A stretch of DNA of 64,000 nucleotides from Flavobacterium xinjiangense (GCF_900142885.1 NZ_FRCL01000016.1:1-64000); one strand, 5' to 3'; counted from the first letter of the stretch, positions 53,486 through 63,068 are shown. Made by a program: numbers and translations. The notes: generated by a model from the letters alone, not told the origin.

Positions 53486-54325
53486 ATGCGTTTATCTTGT
53501 ACTGTAATAGTTTTATTATCTGGTTTTTTGTTTGTGGGTTGTGCTAGTAAAAAGTTTACTGATGTTTCTTATTTGAAGACATCGACTGCTGCTACTGTTG
53601 TACCTACTCCTAAATTGAATGTTTTTGTACCTCGAAATTCTAAATCAAAACAACTTCCGGTCTTAATTTTTGTACACGGAGGAAACTGGAATAGCGGAAG
53701 AAAAGGGACTTATGATTTGTTAGGGAGGAATTTTGCACGCAAAGGCGTTATTACTGTTATTCCTGATTATACTTTGAGCCCTAATGCAAATTATGATGCT
53801 ATGGCGCAGGAAGTAGCTCAAGCTATACAATGGACAAAAAACAATAGTAGTAAGTACAATGGGAATCCAAATGCGATTTACCTGACAGGGCATTCAGCAG
53901 GGGGTCATCTTGTGGCTCTGGCGGCAATGAATCCTAAATACGGAATTGATTCAGCGACGATATCCGGAATAATACTAAACGATGCAGCCGGGCTAGATAT
54001 GAAAAAATATTTAGAAGAAAATCCCCCTACTGCCACAGATGATTACATAGCAACCTGGACAACAACTCCTGCAAAATGGAAAGATGCCTCTCCAATTTAT
54101 TTTCTAAATAAAAACACGCCTCCTTTTTTAATTTATGTAGGGGATAAAACATATACTTCTATTAAAGTAGGGAATAGCCGTTTTTTGAACGCACTGCATT
54201 CTTTTCAACCGCAAGTAACTCCAATTGCATTAAATAAAAAGCACATTCCTATGGTGCTGCAGTATTTCTGGCCTTGGAGCGACCGTTTTGAAGAGGTGAC
54301 AAATTTCATGAAATTGGAAAAATAA
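53486..54325 (+). CDS. Alpha/beta hydrolase lipoprotein (esterase-like)
   Basis: The 279-residue protein has a lipobox ending at Cys19 (FLFVGC), the oxyanion HGGNWNSG, the nucleophile GHSAGGH, an aspartate in VGDKT and a histidine in KKHIPM. This fits the BD-FAE/hormone-sensitive-lipase-like esterases. It is exposed on the envelope. The box TATATTCG (53466-53473) is a near match to a -7 element. Confidence 0.88.
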   Translation: MRLSCTVIVLLSGFLFVGCASKKFTDVSYLKTSTAATVVPTPKLNVFVPRNSKSKQLPVLIFVHGGNWNSGRKGTYDLLGRNFARKGVITVIPDYTLSPNANYDAMAQEVAQAIQWTKNNSSKYNGNPNAIYLTGHSAGGHLVALAAMNPKYGIDSATISGIILNDAAGLDMKKYLEENPPTATDDYIATWTTTPAKWKDASPIYFLNKNTPPFLIYVGDKTYTSIKVGNSRFLNALHSFQPQVTPIALNKKHIPMVLQYFWPWSDRFEEVTNFMKLEK

Positions 54326-54342
54326 ATAACAATGGTACTACA

Positions 54343-56295
54343 CTAATATTCCTGCTTTTCCTTGCTGAGCCATATATTTCCATTTTTATTTTGATACCTG
54401 TCAATGGCTCCTTTTTGATATAACTCATCAAGGATCATTTCGGCTTTTTCCATCGTTATATTATAAATTATAGAAAGCTCCTTAGTAGTCATCGTTGAAA
54501 ATCGTGAAAACAAATGCAAAGGGTTTGTTTCAACTATATTTTTTTGAATATCGGGAACTAATTGTTTAATGATCTCTTCAAATGCTTCGTAAGATTGATA
54601 GCCTTTAATTACGTGCTGATTATCAAAATCACTGGTGTAAAAAATTAGTGTTGGGAACCCTGTAATCCCTAAACGTTGCGCTAATTTTAAATCCTCCTCA
54701 AAGAGCGCAGGAGCTTTCCCTTCAAAATCTTTTAATAATCTAGCTGAGTCCAATCCGGTATCAAAAGCCGCATTTTCCAGGTGTTTCCATTTTATAATAT
54801 TCTTTTTTTCAAGAAATACTTTCTCTTTGATGCTTCTCAAAAATAGAATAGCCTTATCTGCATTTTGCATTTGAGCAGCTTTGAATGCTATTGATGGAGG
54901 ATAGGAAGAAGTCATTGGGTCTTCATTCCAAATAGTACCATCACCTGGCATTTCATAAAAGGCGCACACTTCATCCCAATGTTTGGCTGCTTCAGACACT
55001 GTAGAAATCAATTTTTTCTTTTTGGGTTTATTGTATTCCTGCCACGAAGGGAGCAATCCACCCATGCAATATTTTATATTTATTTGATCTCCGTATTCTA
55101 GTTCCAATTTTCTAAGCACGGGTTGTATTACCCAGCAAGTGGAACAAATGGGATCCGTAAAGTACAAGACTTGAATGGGTTTTGATTTCCCCGGTATGCT
55201 TCCAACTTCTCTTTTTTTGATTAGAGGAACGGTAATATCATCATCACTTTTATTGCTTGGATTTATAAATTCATTTTTCAAATCGCGCCCTAACTGGATG
55301 TGCTGCAATACGTCGTCTTTCCTGATTTCATAAAAGGAAGTAAATGCTTTTTCAATAGTTAAATTTTCAGAAAGAGTAGCAGCAAGTACTTTGGCATCGA
55401 GGATAGCATTTGTTGTTCCGGCGCTGGTAAATGGCAATGCCTGATGTGCCGCGTCACCAATTAAAACAACATTTTTTTTATGGAAAGCAGGTAATAAATT
55501 AAAGTCGCGTGTTTTCCAGATGTAACTCGTTTCAAAAGTATTGGAATCCAGAATAGCTTTTGCTTCCTGCGAAAAATCAGCGAGTAAATCTTTAGAAAAT
55601 AGTTTTAATTCCTCAGCAGTATTTCCGTTGTAGTCAGTAATAGCAGTGTCATACTGTATAAACCATACGTATTCATTTTCCTCACAAGTAGGTATAAATC
55701 CAAAAGCCAATCCTTTATTCTTATGCTGGAATTTATTAAAATTGCTTAAAAAATTAGTTTCAATAGTGGTGCATTTACAAACACCTACAATTTCTTTTAC
55801 TTCAACTGGAGTCGTTTCGATACTGTCAAAAATAGCTTCCCGTACGATTGAATTTCCACCATCGGCACCCACAAATACATCACCATATTCAACGTCACCA
55901 TTTTTAAAAACGGCAGCGGTAACTTTCTCATTTTCATAAATAAAATGCGAAAAATCTCTTCCGAGTTTAATGCGGTTTTTTGGAAACAAATCGTAGAGAT
56001 ACTTTATCAGGTCAACTCTCTTGATGCAATTCCAGTTGCTGAGTTTCAAATGCTTTATTTCATTTCCTTTCGGTCTTTTTAGACTGTAGGAATTAATGGA
56101 TTTATGTTTTACTTCTGGCTCGGCGGCCAATTTCAGTTCATTTAGGATAGCTATTGCATCACTATGCATTAAAAAAGCATGCCCATTTGTGGGTATCCAT
56201 GTTCTTTCACAGATTACGACTTCACTATTGTTTTTATTTAAAAAAATACCAAGTGTTAACCCTGCAATTCCACCTCCTATAATAACTACTTTCAT
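54343..56295 (-). CDS. FAD-dependent monooxygenase fused to a DsbA-like protein
   Basis: The 650-residue protein has three parts. Residues 1-340 form a TetX/PHBH-like flavoprotein (VVIIGGGIAGLTLGIFL, GADGGNSIVREAI with Asp145, and LIGDAAHQALPFTSAGTTNA with Asp281). Residues 373-585 form a DsbA-like thioredoxin domain with the active site CSTC (384-387), as in flavobacterial ClpXP-adaptor-like DsbA proteins. The last 50 residues look like a winged helix. Its start overlaps the aminotransferase stop (ATGA). The substrate is unknown. Confidence 0.88.
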   Translation of the reverse strand: MKVVIIGGGIAGLTLGIFLNKNNSEVVICERTWIPTNGHAFLMHSDAIAILNELKLAAEPEVKHKSINSYSLKRPKGNEIKHLKLSNWNCIKRVDLIKYLYDLFPKNRIKLGRDFSHFIYENEKVTAAVFKNGDVEYGDVFVGADGGNSIVREAIFDSIETTPVEVKEIVGVCKCTTIETNFLSNFNKFQHKNKGLAFGFIPTCEENEYVWFIQYDTAITDYNGNTAEELKLFSKDLLADFSQEAKAILDSNTFETSYIWKTRDFNLLPAFHKKNVVLIGDAAHQALPFTSAGTTNAILDAKVLAATLSENLTIEKAFTSFYEIRKDDVLQHIQLGRDLKNEFINPSNKSDDDITVPLIKKREVGSIPGKSKPIQVLYFTDPICSTCWVIQPVLRKLELEYGDQINIKYCMGGLLPSWQEYNKPKKKKLISTVSEAAKHWDEVCAFYEMPGDGTIWNEDPMTSSYPPSIAFKAAQMQNADKAILFLRSIKEKVFLEKKNIIKWKHLENAAFDTGLDSARLLKDFEGKAPALFEEDLKLAQRLGITGFPTLIFYTSDFDNQHVIKGYQSYEAFEEIIKQLVPDIQKNIVETNPLHLFSRFSTMTTKELSIIYNITMEKAEMILDELYQKGAIDRYQNKNGNIWLSKEKQEY

Positions 56296-57461
56296 AAACC
56301 GTCTATTGTATTTTTAATTCTAAAAAAAGCTTCCTTTAGGATCTCTTCTGAAGTAGCAAAACTCATTCGGATATGACCATTCGCACCTTCACCAAACCAT
56401 TCTTTCAGCCCAGGAACTATTGCAACTTTAGCATTTTTTAATAATAAATTATGAATTTCCTGGCTTGATTTTCCGGTATTTGTAATATCAGTAAAAGCGA
56501 CATAACATCCGTCAGGAGAATTGCTTTTAAAACCAGGAGTTGTATTTATTTCGGTCACAACCAGATCTCGCATACGGTGTAAATGGGAAAGAAAATTTTT
56601 AAGCCAGTAATCGCATTCATTCAAGGCAGTGGTTACTGCAACCTGCGAAATTATATTTGCGCCATGAATCGTTGCATTGTGGAGCGAAGCATCCATTAAT
56701 TTTTTGAAATGGATAGCGTTAGATGCCATTACAGTACCAATTCGCAAGCCCGCTAAACCATAAGATTTGCTATATCCGGTTACGGTAATGGTCCGGTCTC
56801 TGATTTCCTCATTGATAGCGGCCATACTTGTAAATACATTTGGTGTATAAACAATGTCGCTCCAGATTTCATCAGATAAAATGATGAGGTTGTATTTACA
56901 GGCTAATTGTCCAATAAGATATAGTTCTTCTTTTGTAAAAACTTTTCCGGTAGGATTTAACGGATTGCATAAACAAATCATTCGGGTTTTTGGAGTGATT
57001 AATTTTTCGAATAATTCAAAATCCATATGGGTTATATTCGTTCCAATAGGAAATGGAACTGCAACGGCACCGACCGCTTCAATAGAATAGCGAAAAAGGA
57101 AATCTACCGGGTCAAAAATAATGGCTTCATCACCCGTTTTTAGGAATGTTTTACTGATAAGATAGATTCCATAAGCAGCGCTATCGACTGGAATTATAAA
57201 AGCCGGATTTGCTGGAATATTTCTTTTTTTTTGGAAAAAAGTAGCCACGCTTTCTTTAAATTCGGGCATTCCTTCAGGATGTCCGTAACTAAAGTACCGC
57301 TCCTTGGCAAAACGAGCAATGGATTCCGCAATTTCTGGAGCACAAGGAAAATCGGGGTCGGCAGCTGTCAGTGGAATTACTCCTTCGGGGACTGATGCCC
57401 AACGCAGATTATGCGCTCTTTTTTTTAAAATTTCAGAATTTATAGAACTATGATTGAACAT
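56292..57461 (-). CDS. PLP-dependent aminotransferase, class I/II
   Basis: The 389-residue fold-type I enzyme has the substrate Asn in CNPLNPTGK, the Asp in ILSDEIWSD and the PLP lysine in VTGYSKSYGLAGLRIG. It probably acts on an aromatic or aliphatic amino acid, or as a beta-lyase; sequence does not decide. It overlaps the FMO-DsbA gene by four bases, so the two should be made together. Confidence 0.9.
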   Translation of the reverse strand: MFNHSSINSEILKKRAHNLRWASVPEGVIPLTAADPDFPCAPEIAESIARFAKERYFSYGHPEGMPEFKESVATFFQKKRNIPANPAFIIPVDSAAYGIYLISKTFLKTGDEAIIFDPVDFLFRYSIEAVGAVAVPFPIGTNITHMDFELFEKLITPKTRMICLCNPLNPTGKVFTKEELYLIGQLACKYNLIILSDEIWSDIVYTPNVFTSMAAINEEIRDRTITVTGYSKSYGLAGLRIGTVMASNAIHFKKLMDASLHNATIHGANIISQVAVTTALNECDYWLKNFLSHLHRMRDLVVTEINTTPGFKSNSPDGCYVAFTDITNTGKSSQEIHNLLLKNAKVAIVPGLKEWFGEGANGHIRMSFATSEEILKEAFFRIKNTIDGL

Positions 57462-57913
57462 AGATAGTTTTTTAGGTTAATAGAGGCTCTTATAAACGGG
57501 CGTTATAAGATTAAATTGGGGCTTTTGTTTTAAATGGGTACCTAAATTTCTTAATATGTTTCGATACTATAAGAAGATAGGTGGGCTTCCTACAACGAAG
57601 AAATCAGAGTAAATATATGATTTATTGAATATAAAATAAAATGTGAAATAAGAAATTTGATTAATATTTTGTGTAATTGAATCTTGTTAAATGACAAAGA
57701 AAGACTTTGGGATAAAACTCCATTGTTATAATTAGCTTAAATGAGCAGTATTTTTTGCCATACTTTATGCGGATAGCAACTTACTACATAGCTCATAATA
57801 TACAAATTCATTGTAGGCGGAATGAAAAATACAATTGTCTATAGATAAACGTCATTTGTCTACATATAAAGGATGCTTATCTAAAAAATGATTTACTCAT
57901 ACCACATTTGATT
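57462..57913. other. Intergenic stretch without a gene
   Basis: AT-rich DNA with only very short reading frames. It must hold the promoter of the aminotransferase gene, but no exact TAnnTTTG box was placed. Confidence 0.4.
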
Positions 57914-58118
57914 TAGATTTGTGACTTCATAATTGAATTTTTATTTTTATTAGAATTATTGCAAGTCAGTTAATGTTATATGAGATAAGGGTTGATCATT
58001 AACAATACTCCAATTAAATTGTAGAGCTGGCTTATTTTTAGATTAAATTGTTACTGGGTTATTTCATACTTTGACCTAGAATAAAGCAGTCTTGACTACT
58101 AAAGTCAAGGCTGTTTTT
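57914..58118 (+). ncRNA. Candidate small RNA with its own terminator
   Basis: A TAGATTTG box (57914-57921, TAnnTTTG) is followed by about 165 bases without an ORF. The stretch has a GTTAATG (57969-57975) / CATTAAC (57997-58003) stem and ends in a strong terminator: CAGTCTTGACT (58087-58097) with AGTCAAGGCTG (58103-58113), then TTTTT. No plus-strand gene lies upstream to need this terminator. No clear -33 TTG is present, so it stays a candidate. Confidence 0.3.
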
Positions 58119-58265
58119 ATTTTAATTCCTTTCTGCTGGTTTTCTACTAAATAGAACGAGAATTTATAATTACTCCATTTCATAGGTGTTAACAGAAAAT
58201 CTTTCGCGCTTGAAATGCTTCGTACAAATAACTGCCGAACTTTAAATTAAAAATAGAGGTGTAAA

Positions 58266-58298
58266 AAAACCACGAAAATAAAGAGTATCGTCGTGGTT
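58266..58298 (-). terminator. Terminator of the GS-fold ligase-like gene
   Basis: AACCACGA (58268-58275) pairs with TCGTGGTT (58291-58298), and the minus strand continues into a T run. It lies about 100 bases after the stop at 58397. Confidence 0.65.
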
Positions 58299-58396
58299 CT
58301 AGGTTTTGTCTCTGTATTGTTTACATGACATTTTGTTAGCAAAATTGGGAAATTTTGTAACTCTTTGCCGATTTTACCAATTTCTATACAATTGAT

Positions 58397-59941
58397 TTAA
58401 TTTTTAAAGAAAGAGCCAATTTGCTGCATATGTTGTTCCGTTTGGTACTTATTAAAGTTGTCCCATTTAGGCGGAAAACTTGTTTTTTGTCCATACATTG
58501 AATCTATACATGCATTATTGTCTTTGTACTTTTCATGTAAAACTTCTAAAATTTTAAAGAAAAATTCGTCCAGCAATACTATCGTTTCAAATTCGGCTTT
58601 AAGCGTTTTATAGTTGCTGTCAACAGGATTAAGTAACTGTAATAAAACTAAAACTTCATTCTTTTCTTCTTCATTTATTTCAGTTAAATAACCGTATTTT
58701 AAGGTTTTAAAAACTAAATTATTCCAAGCAGCACTGTCATGTCCCCATTGCACATCTGGCAAGTTTAATGCATGCTCGCAGATTAAAATAATGGAAAAAA
58801 GAACATCATTTAAATACTGTGCCGGAAATTCATCAAAGCTTCTGAATTCGAAACCACTTTGGTACATTTTTTCCTGATTGAAATCAAGACCCACTTCCGA
58901 AAGCAATTCATATTCCATCTCTGATTGAATCTGATCACGCCACCAAATATTTTCTTCTTTTTCAAACTTTAGCAGTTTTCTAAAATCGTCTACATTGTAC
59001 GTTAGGATTTTTCCTTTCGGCATCGATTTATTATAAGTGCCTACCCCAATATAACGAGACATGGCATTACGCATAGAACCCAGGGTAAATTTTTTGTCTA
59101 AATCATACTTAGTGCTTATCACTCCCATAATATCTGGACTTCCTAACGTTGCGATGAAAAAAGGTTCGAACCATTGCAGCAAATAAATCGCATTAGAATG
59201 TGTTTTATCAAAATCTTTGTAATCTACAATTCGGCTGTTTTCTGTTAATGTGGGTAAAGTGATATGAAAATGGTACGTGCCATTGTTAAACAAAACAAGG
59301 TTTTCCTGATTGGTCATAAACATATTAAGACCGTTGTTGTAATCTGGAAAATTTAATTTTTCTTTTATAACGTTTGATTCATTTATGGTATCGAGGAATA
59401 ACTTTTTGGTCGCTTTTAACTCTTTACAAGAATCGACAATGGTTCGGTTTTCAAAGTATTTTGTAACAAATTCGATAGAATCACCGTCAAAATGTACGGA
59501 ACCCATTGTTTTATTCCGTTGGGTAATCATACTTTGAATATTATAAGGTTGGTCCTCAAGGAAAAGTTCCATGATAGATTTTCCTAGGTAGTCAGGGTTG
59601 TCAAGTGGCGGTAAAATCACTGCAGTAGTATCCGTATTCTCAATTAGCGGCTTTGCAGCTGATAAAGTTTTGTGTTGATAGTTTACATCCAGTTTTTCTA
59701 AGGAATGACTATTCATCATTCTGCTCACTTTATAATTTTCATTCAATGAAAATGCCTTTTTCAATACAGGAGTTAAGCTTTCCGGTTTGTAGCATTTTCT
59801 ATAATCAATACTATATTTTTCAAAACCAATTTTTTCTTGTATAAATTCACCAGATACTATTAAGGATTCTTCAAATTGCATGTAGGTTTCGTTTTCTAAT
59901 CCAATTCCCCAATAATATTTTTTTGTCTGATTTTCTTTCAT
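58397..59941 (-). CDS. Putative GS/GCS-fold carboxylate-amine ligase
   Basis: I do not recognise a named family. The 514-residue protein opens with YYWGIGLENETYMQFEE, where Glu16 and Glu18 sit as in the first metal-binding strand of glutamine-synthetase/glutamate-cysteine-ligase folds. HFHITLP (His224, His226) and an Arg in SRYIGVG (Arg296) could be further active-site residues. No signal peptide or membrane helix is seen. A weak promoter lies 340 bases upstream, and a papain-like peptidase gene precedes it on the same strand. A peptide- or protein-ligase role is inference. Confidence 0.5.
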   Translation of the reverse strand: MKENQTKKYYWGIGLENETYMQFEESLIVSGEFIQEKIGFEKYSIDYRKCYKPESLTPVLKKAFSLNENYKVSRMMNSHSLEKLDVNYQHKTLSAAKPLIENTDTTAVILPPLDNPDYLGKSIMELFLEDQPYNIQSMITQRNKTMGSVHFDGDSIEFVTKYFENRTIVDSCKELKATKKLFLDTINESNVIKEKLNFPDYNNGLNMFMTNQENLVLFNNGTYHFHITLPTLTENSRIVDYKDFDKTHSNAIYLLQWFEPFFIATLGSPDIMGVISTKYDLDKKFTLGSMRNAMSRYIGVGTYNKSMPKGKILTYNVDDFRKLLKFEKEENIWWRDQIQSEMEYELLSEVGLDFNQEKMYQSGFEFRSFDEFPAQYLNDVLFSIILICEHALNLPDVQWGHDSAAWNNLVFKTLKYGYLTEINEEEKNEVLVLLQLLNPVDSNYKTLKAEFETIVLLDEFFFKILEVLHEKYKDNNACIDSMYGQKTSFPPKWDNFNKYQTEQHMQQIGSFFKN

Positions 59942-60437
59942 TTATACGAGTTCTTTTTTTTAATGGTTGATGGACTTAATAGTTATTGTCTTTTTTATTT
60001 GAAAACAGGATTTAATTCGTTATAAATTGCTTACAAACAATATTTTAGTGGGCTAGGTGTGATTATTTTGTACCCCTTAAAAATGTTTTTTACCTTTTAA
60101 ACGACAGGAATTAAATTTCAGTCTCAGAAATCGTGCGGTTGTATCGACTGAACGATTGATAAAAAGTAAAATTTTATAATGTAGTTATAAAATTAGTTTT
60201 GTTTTCAATTACTTTTATATCAATAAATTAAGTAGATGAATAGCCTGATTACAGCTTTAGCTATTCTTGCATTTTTCAAGTGGCAAAACTACTTAATTAT
60301 TATGTGATTTGCAAGTGGCCAATCGGAGGATAATTAAAGAAAAAGTGTGAAGGCTAATTTAGGATTATTTTAAAAAGAGTAAAAATAATTTTAGGATAGA
60401 TTTCGGGATTGTGTGCAAGGTATTAACTGTACATTAT
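59942..60437. other. Long spacer between peptidase-like and ligase-like genes
   Basis: A 496-base AT-rich stretch. It holds a candidate minus-strand promoter (60284-60314) and a 23-codon plus-strand frame (60236-60307) for a hydrophobic peptide that begins MNSLITALAILAFF. No other feature was seen. Confidence 0.4.
60284..60314 (-). promoter_or_regulatory. Candidate promoter of the ligase-like gene
   Basis: On the minus strand TTG (60314-60312), 20 bases, TAGTTTTG (60291-60284) match the Bacteroidetes consensus. The leader to the ATG at 59941 would be about 340 bases, which is unusually long. Confidence 0.35.
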
Positions 60438-61175
60438 TTAGTCATGGTAATAAAACACATGGGAGGAATAGAGTTCATCATTCCACCAATCTTTCTTAAC
60501 TTCCGCGAAATAATTGTAATTCAATTTTCCTGCTTGCGATTGCAGCGGATATAAAACAACATCATTTTCTCTGTAGGCTTTATTTAAATCTGTTTCCGGC
60601 ACCACTGGAACGATATGTCCGGACAGTCCTTTTTCTTTCCTTTTGGCACAAATTATTCCAATTCCTCCTTCGTCATTAACCTTATTTTGAATCTCATGTG
60701 CGTTATACATCCTTTTCCAGCCAAAACTGGCTCCCCATTTTAAAAACCAATCGTGTATGGCGCTGGAGTAAATATGATCTACGGTTTCCCCAAAGATAAC
60801 TTCGACCTCCTGGCCATCTAACACTTTTTGTAGGGCGTCATCTGTCCACCAAACAGTGGGAACATAAACTTTAGAGAAATAGCAATAATCGAAAGTGTAC
60901 ACATTACAGTACGTGTCCTCTATCGTTCTTTGGTATCGAATACTCGCGGCAACATCTAATTTGTCGATGATTCGGGCAATACTTTGCCGTTTATTATCGG
61001 AATTAGTTAAATCTCTATATGGAATACTGGAATCACTAATGGGTTTGCACTTCATTAGCATAGAATCCAACTGCGATGATGGATCAGGTAAAAAATTTGC
61101 AATCTTTATTCTGGAATCCGGTATTGAATCATCAACTATTGACTCAATGGGAGCCGAAACGGTATCTTTCTTCAT
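60438..61175 (-). CDS. Putative NlpC/P60-like (papain-fold) cysteine peptidase
   Basis: The 245-residue protein has an unconserved N-terminal third and then a papain-fold pattern: TYCNVYTFDYCYF with Cys90, then VPTVWWTDDALQ, FGWKRMY, SGHIVPVVPE with His187 and Glu194, and LQSQAGKLNYNYF. This resembles CHAP/NlpC-type cell-wall amidases, including secreted effectors. No signal peptide is visible. It lies upstream of the ligase-like gene on the same strand, separated by 496 bases. Confidence 0.6.
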   Translation of the reverse strand: MKKDTVSAPIESIVDDSIPDSRIKIANFLPDPSSQLDSMLMKCKPISDSSIPYRDLTNSDNKRQSIARIIDKLDVAASIRYQRTIEDTYCNVYTFDYCYFSKVYVPTVWWTDDALQKVLDGQEVEVIFGETVDHIYSSAIHDWFLKWGASFGWKRMYNAHEIQNKVNDEGGIGIICAKRKEKGLSGHIVPVVPETDLNKAYRENDVVLYPLQSQAGKLNYNYFAEVKKDWWNDELYSSHVFYYHD

Positions 61176-61604
61176 CTTAACTGATTTGATTTATTAGTGT
61201 AACGCTGTCGAAACTCGAATATTTTTATCGAGAAGTGTTAAACTAATTATTTTTAAAAAAAGAATTGTTGCGAATAGAAAAACCCAAAAGGATTATTTTT
61301 TCAGCAACTCTTTTTCAAAAAAAATAAATGTAATAAAAAAAACTAAAACAGGAAATAGATTTTGTTTTTAAATTGAAAATATTGGTTAGAGTCGATCGTT
61401 TTCCTGCTGAGGTTATCAAGTAAAAAGGATTTTGTATCTGTTTTTGCAATTCGTTTGTTTGCCGAATGTTGTTGTTTTTGCGAGGATTTTATTTTCAGAA
61501 TAATTAAATTATTTAAAATTAGGGTAGGGTAAAATACTACTTAGTTGTCTTATCAATAGACTTACTAAATAAATGATGTTGAATTATCACTAAAAATTAT
61601 AATT
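61176..61604. other. Intergenic stretch without a gene
   Basis: AT-rich DNA of about 430 bases between divergent genes. No ORF, hairpin or exact promoter match was found. Confidence 0.4.
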
Positions 61605-62072
61605 ATGAAAAAATTAAAAACGGTATTCGCAATAGTATTCTTTGGAATAATCGCTAACGTAGGCGCTCAAGAAGCCCGAGTAAGAAGTGAGACACGAATA
61701 AACAGCAATCAAGAAAATATAGCGTATTACGAACAACGAGGGGCAGAGGACGCTAGATACGAGCTAGAATTTAGAGCGAAAAGTAAAAGCGATGAACGAG
61801 CATTTTGGCAGGAGCAAAAGCAGTACGAAAAAGAGTTAAAGAAAGACAATAAACACGCTTATAGAGTTTATTTACAAAGCAAAGAAGAAGCCTACGTGAA
61901 CCACTATCATCATTGTAATAACCAATGTTACCATAGTGATGCATTTTACCAGCATGCGGAATTTTATTATAGCGAATACGATCGTCGTAATTATAAAAGA
62001 AACCCTAGCACCATCTCAGTAAATACACAAGTAGGCGTGCGTACCCCAAGCGTGCGATTAGGAATTTTTTAA
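61605..62072 (+). CDS. Secreted His/Tyr-rich protein, function unknown
   Basis: The 155-residue protein has a signal peptide (1-21, ending NVGAQ), a charged middle part (ERAFWQEQKQYEKELKK), and a cluster rich in His, Cys and Tyr (YVNHYHHCNNQCYHSDAFYQH) that could bind metal. The C-terminus is VGVRTPSVRLGIF. I do not recognise the family. A terminator follows directly. Confidence 0.65.
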   Translation: MKKLKTVFAIVFFGIIANVGAQEARVRSETRINSNQENIAYYEQRGAEDARYELEFRAKSKSDERAFWQEQKQYEKELKKDNKHAYRVYLQSKEEAYVNHYHHCNNQCYHSDAFYQHAEFYYSEYDRRNYKRNPSTISVNTQVGVRTPSVRLGIF

Positions 62073-62093
62073 ATACTGGAAATGGTAAATAAG

Positions 62094-62128
62094 CCGCTCT
62101 TTCTTCAATAGAAAAGAGCGGTTTTTTT
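62094..62128 (+). terminator. Terminator of the secreted protein gene
   Basis: CCGCTCTT-TCT and AGAAAAGAGCGG form a stem with one bulge, followed by seven T. Confidence 0.85.
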
Positions 62129-62329
62129 GTAGAACTAGCTACCCAACCCAGCGGTTATCATGATCAAAGAAGTAGATTCAAACGGATGTTCAGCTTTTAT
62201 AACCAAGGCCTGTTTGTTAAATAGAAAAGCCATGAATTAATCATAGCTTTTGTGTTGTATTATTTACTATTGTGCCTGTTAGTGGTTCGGGCTTTTGTTC
62301 AAATATGTTTTGCTTTCTTGTAGTCAATG

Positions 62330-62854
62330 TTATTGTGCCAAAGTGAAAATATTTAAGGTAGGATTTTCTTTGTCCGTTTCTAATGATTTTACAAAATTGA
62401 ATTTTAACAGTACATTGGTTGAATTCTGATTGTCATAATGTGTAAAAGCAAGTATTTTTTCAAACTTCAAAGTCTGAAAAGCATAGTCAATGACTATTTC
62501 TACCGCTTCTTTCATTATTCCTTGTCCTTGAAATTTCGTTATAAGTTCATATCCGATTTCGCAACTATTATTTTTTGAAAAGTCAAATAGGCATATTGTA
62601 CCAACAAATTTTTTGCTGTTCGTTAAAGTTATTGCCCAATAAATCGAGTCATTTTTTTTAATAGTATCATTAATCTTGTTGATAAAGTTTATTGCATCTT
62701 CTATTGTTCTACTTGCTTGTCTATCAAGATACTTGTTTATTTCTGTGTCAGTACGCAAAGTAAAAACATCTTGCACGTCCTCAGTCGATAATTGTCTAAG
62801 CGTTAGTTTTTTGGTTTTTAAAATTGGGAAAGGTGTAAAACTTCTATTTACCAT
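62330..62854 (-). CDS. GNAT family N-acetyltransferase, RimJ-like
   Basis: The 174-residue protein has LTLRQLSTEDVQDVFTLR at the start and the acetyl-CoA site IGYELITKFQGQGIMKEAVE, then FTHYDNQNS. It may acetylate a protein N-terminus or a small molecule. The gene lies beside a GC-rich cassette-like spacer, and such GNAT genes are often part of gene cassettes in Bacteroidetes. Confidence 0.88.
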   Translation of the reverse strand: MVNRSFTPFPILKTKKLTLRQLSTEDVQDVFTLRTDTEINKYLDRQASRTIEDAINFINKINDTIKKNDSIYWAITLTNSKKFVGTICLFDFSKNNSCEIGYELITKFQGQGIMKEAVEIVIDYAFQTLKFEKILAFTHYDNQNSTNVLLKFNFVKSLETDKENPTLNIFTLAQ

Positions 62855-62879
62855 TTTGTCATATTTAATTCGTCAATGT

Positions 62880-63068
62880 TGTGGGGTGCACTGGCCTGAC
62901 CGCTAACTTCCCGCCTCTTGGCGAGGTTTGGGACTACATTAATCCCTATTTTCGAGTTTGCCACCCGAGCGATAGCGAACAGGCGAAGCAAATCTTCCCA
63001 AATACAAAACCAATTTCAAATTAAGCCTACTACCCAAATTGCTTGTAGCGTGTGTTGTAGGCAGTGCT
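62880..63068. repeat. GC-rich cassette-like spacer with inverted ends
   Basis: GCACTGGCCT (62888-62897) and AGGCAGTGC (63059-63067) form an imperfect inverted repeat at the two ends, next to two copies of GTTGTRGG. The composition is richer in GC than the neighbours and no ORF is present. It resembles the folded spacers between mobile gene cassettes, but the attC core sites do not match clearly. Confidence 0.35.
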
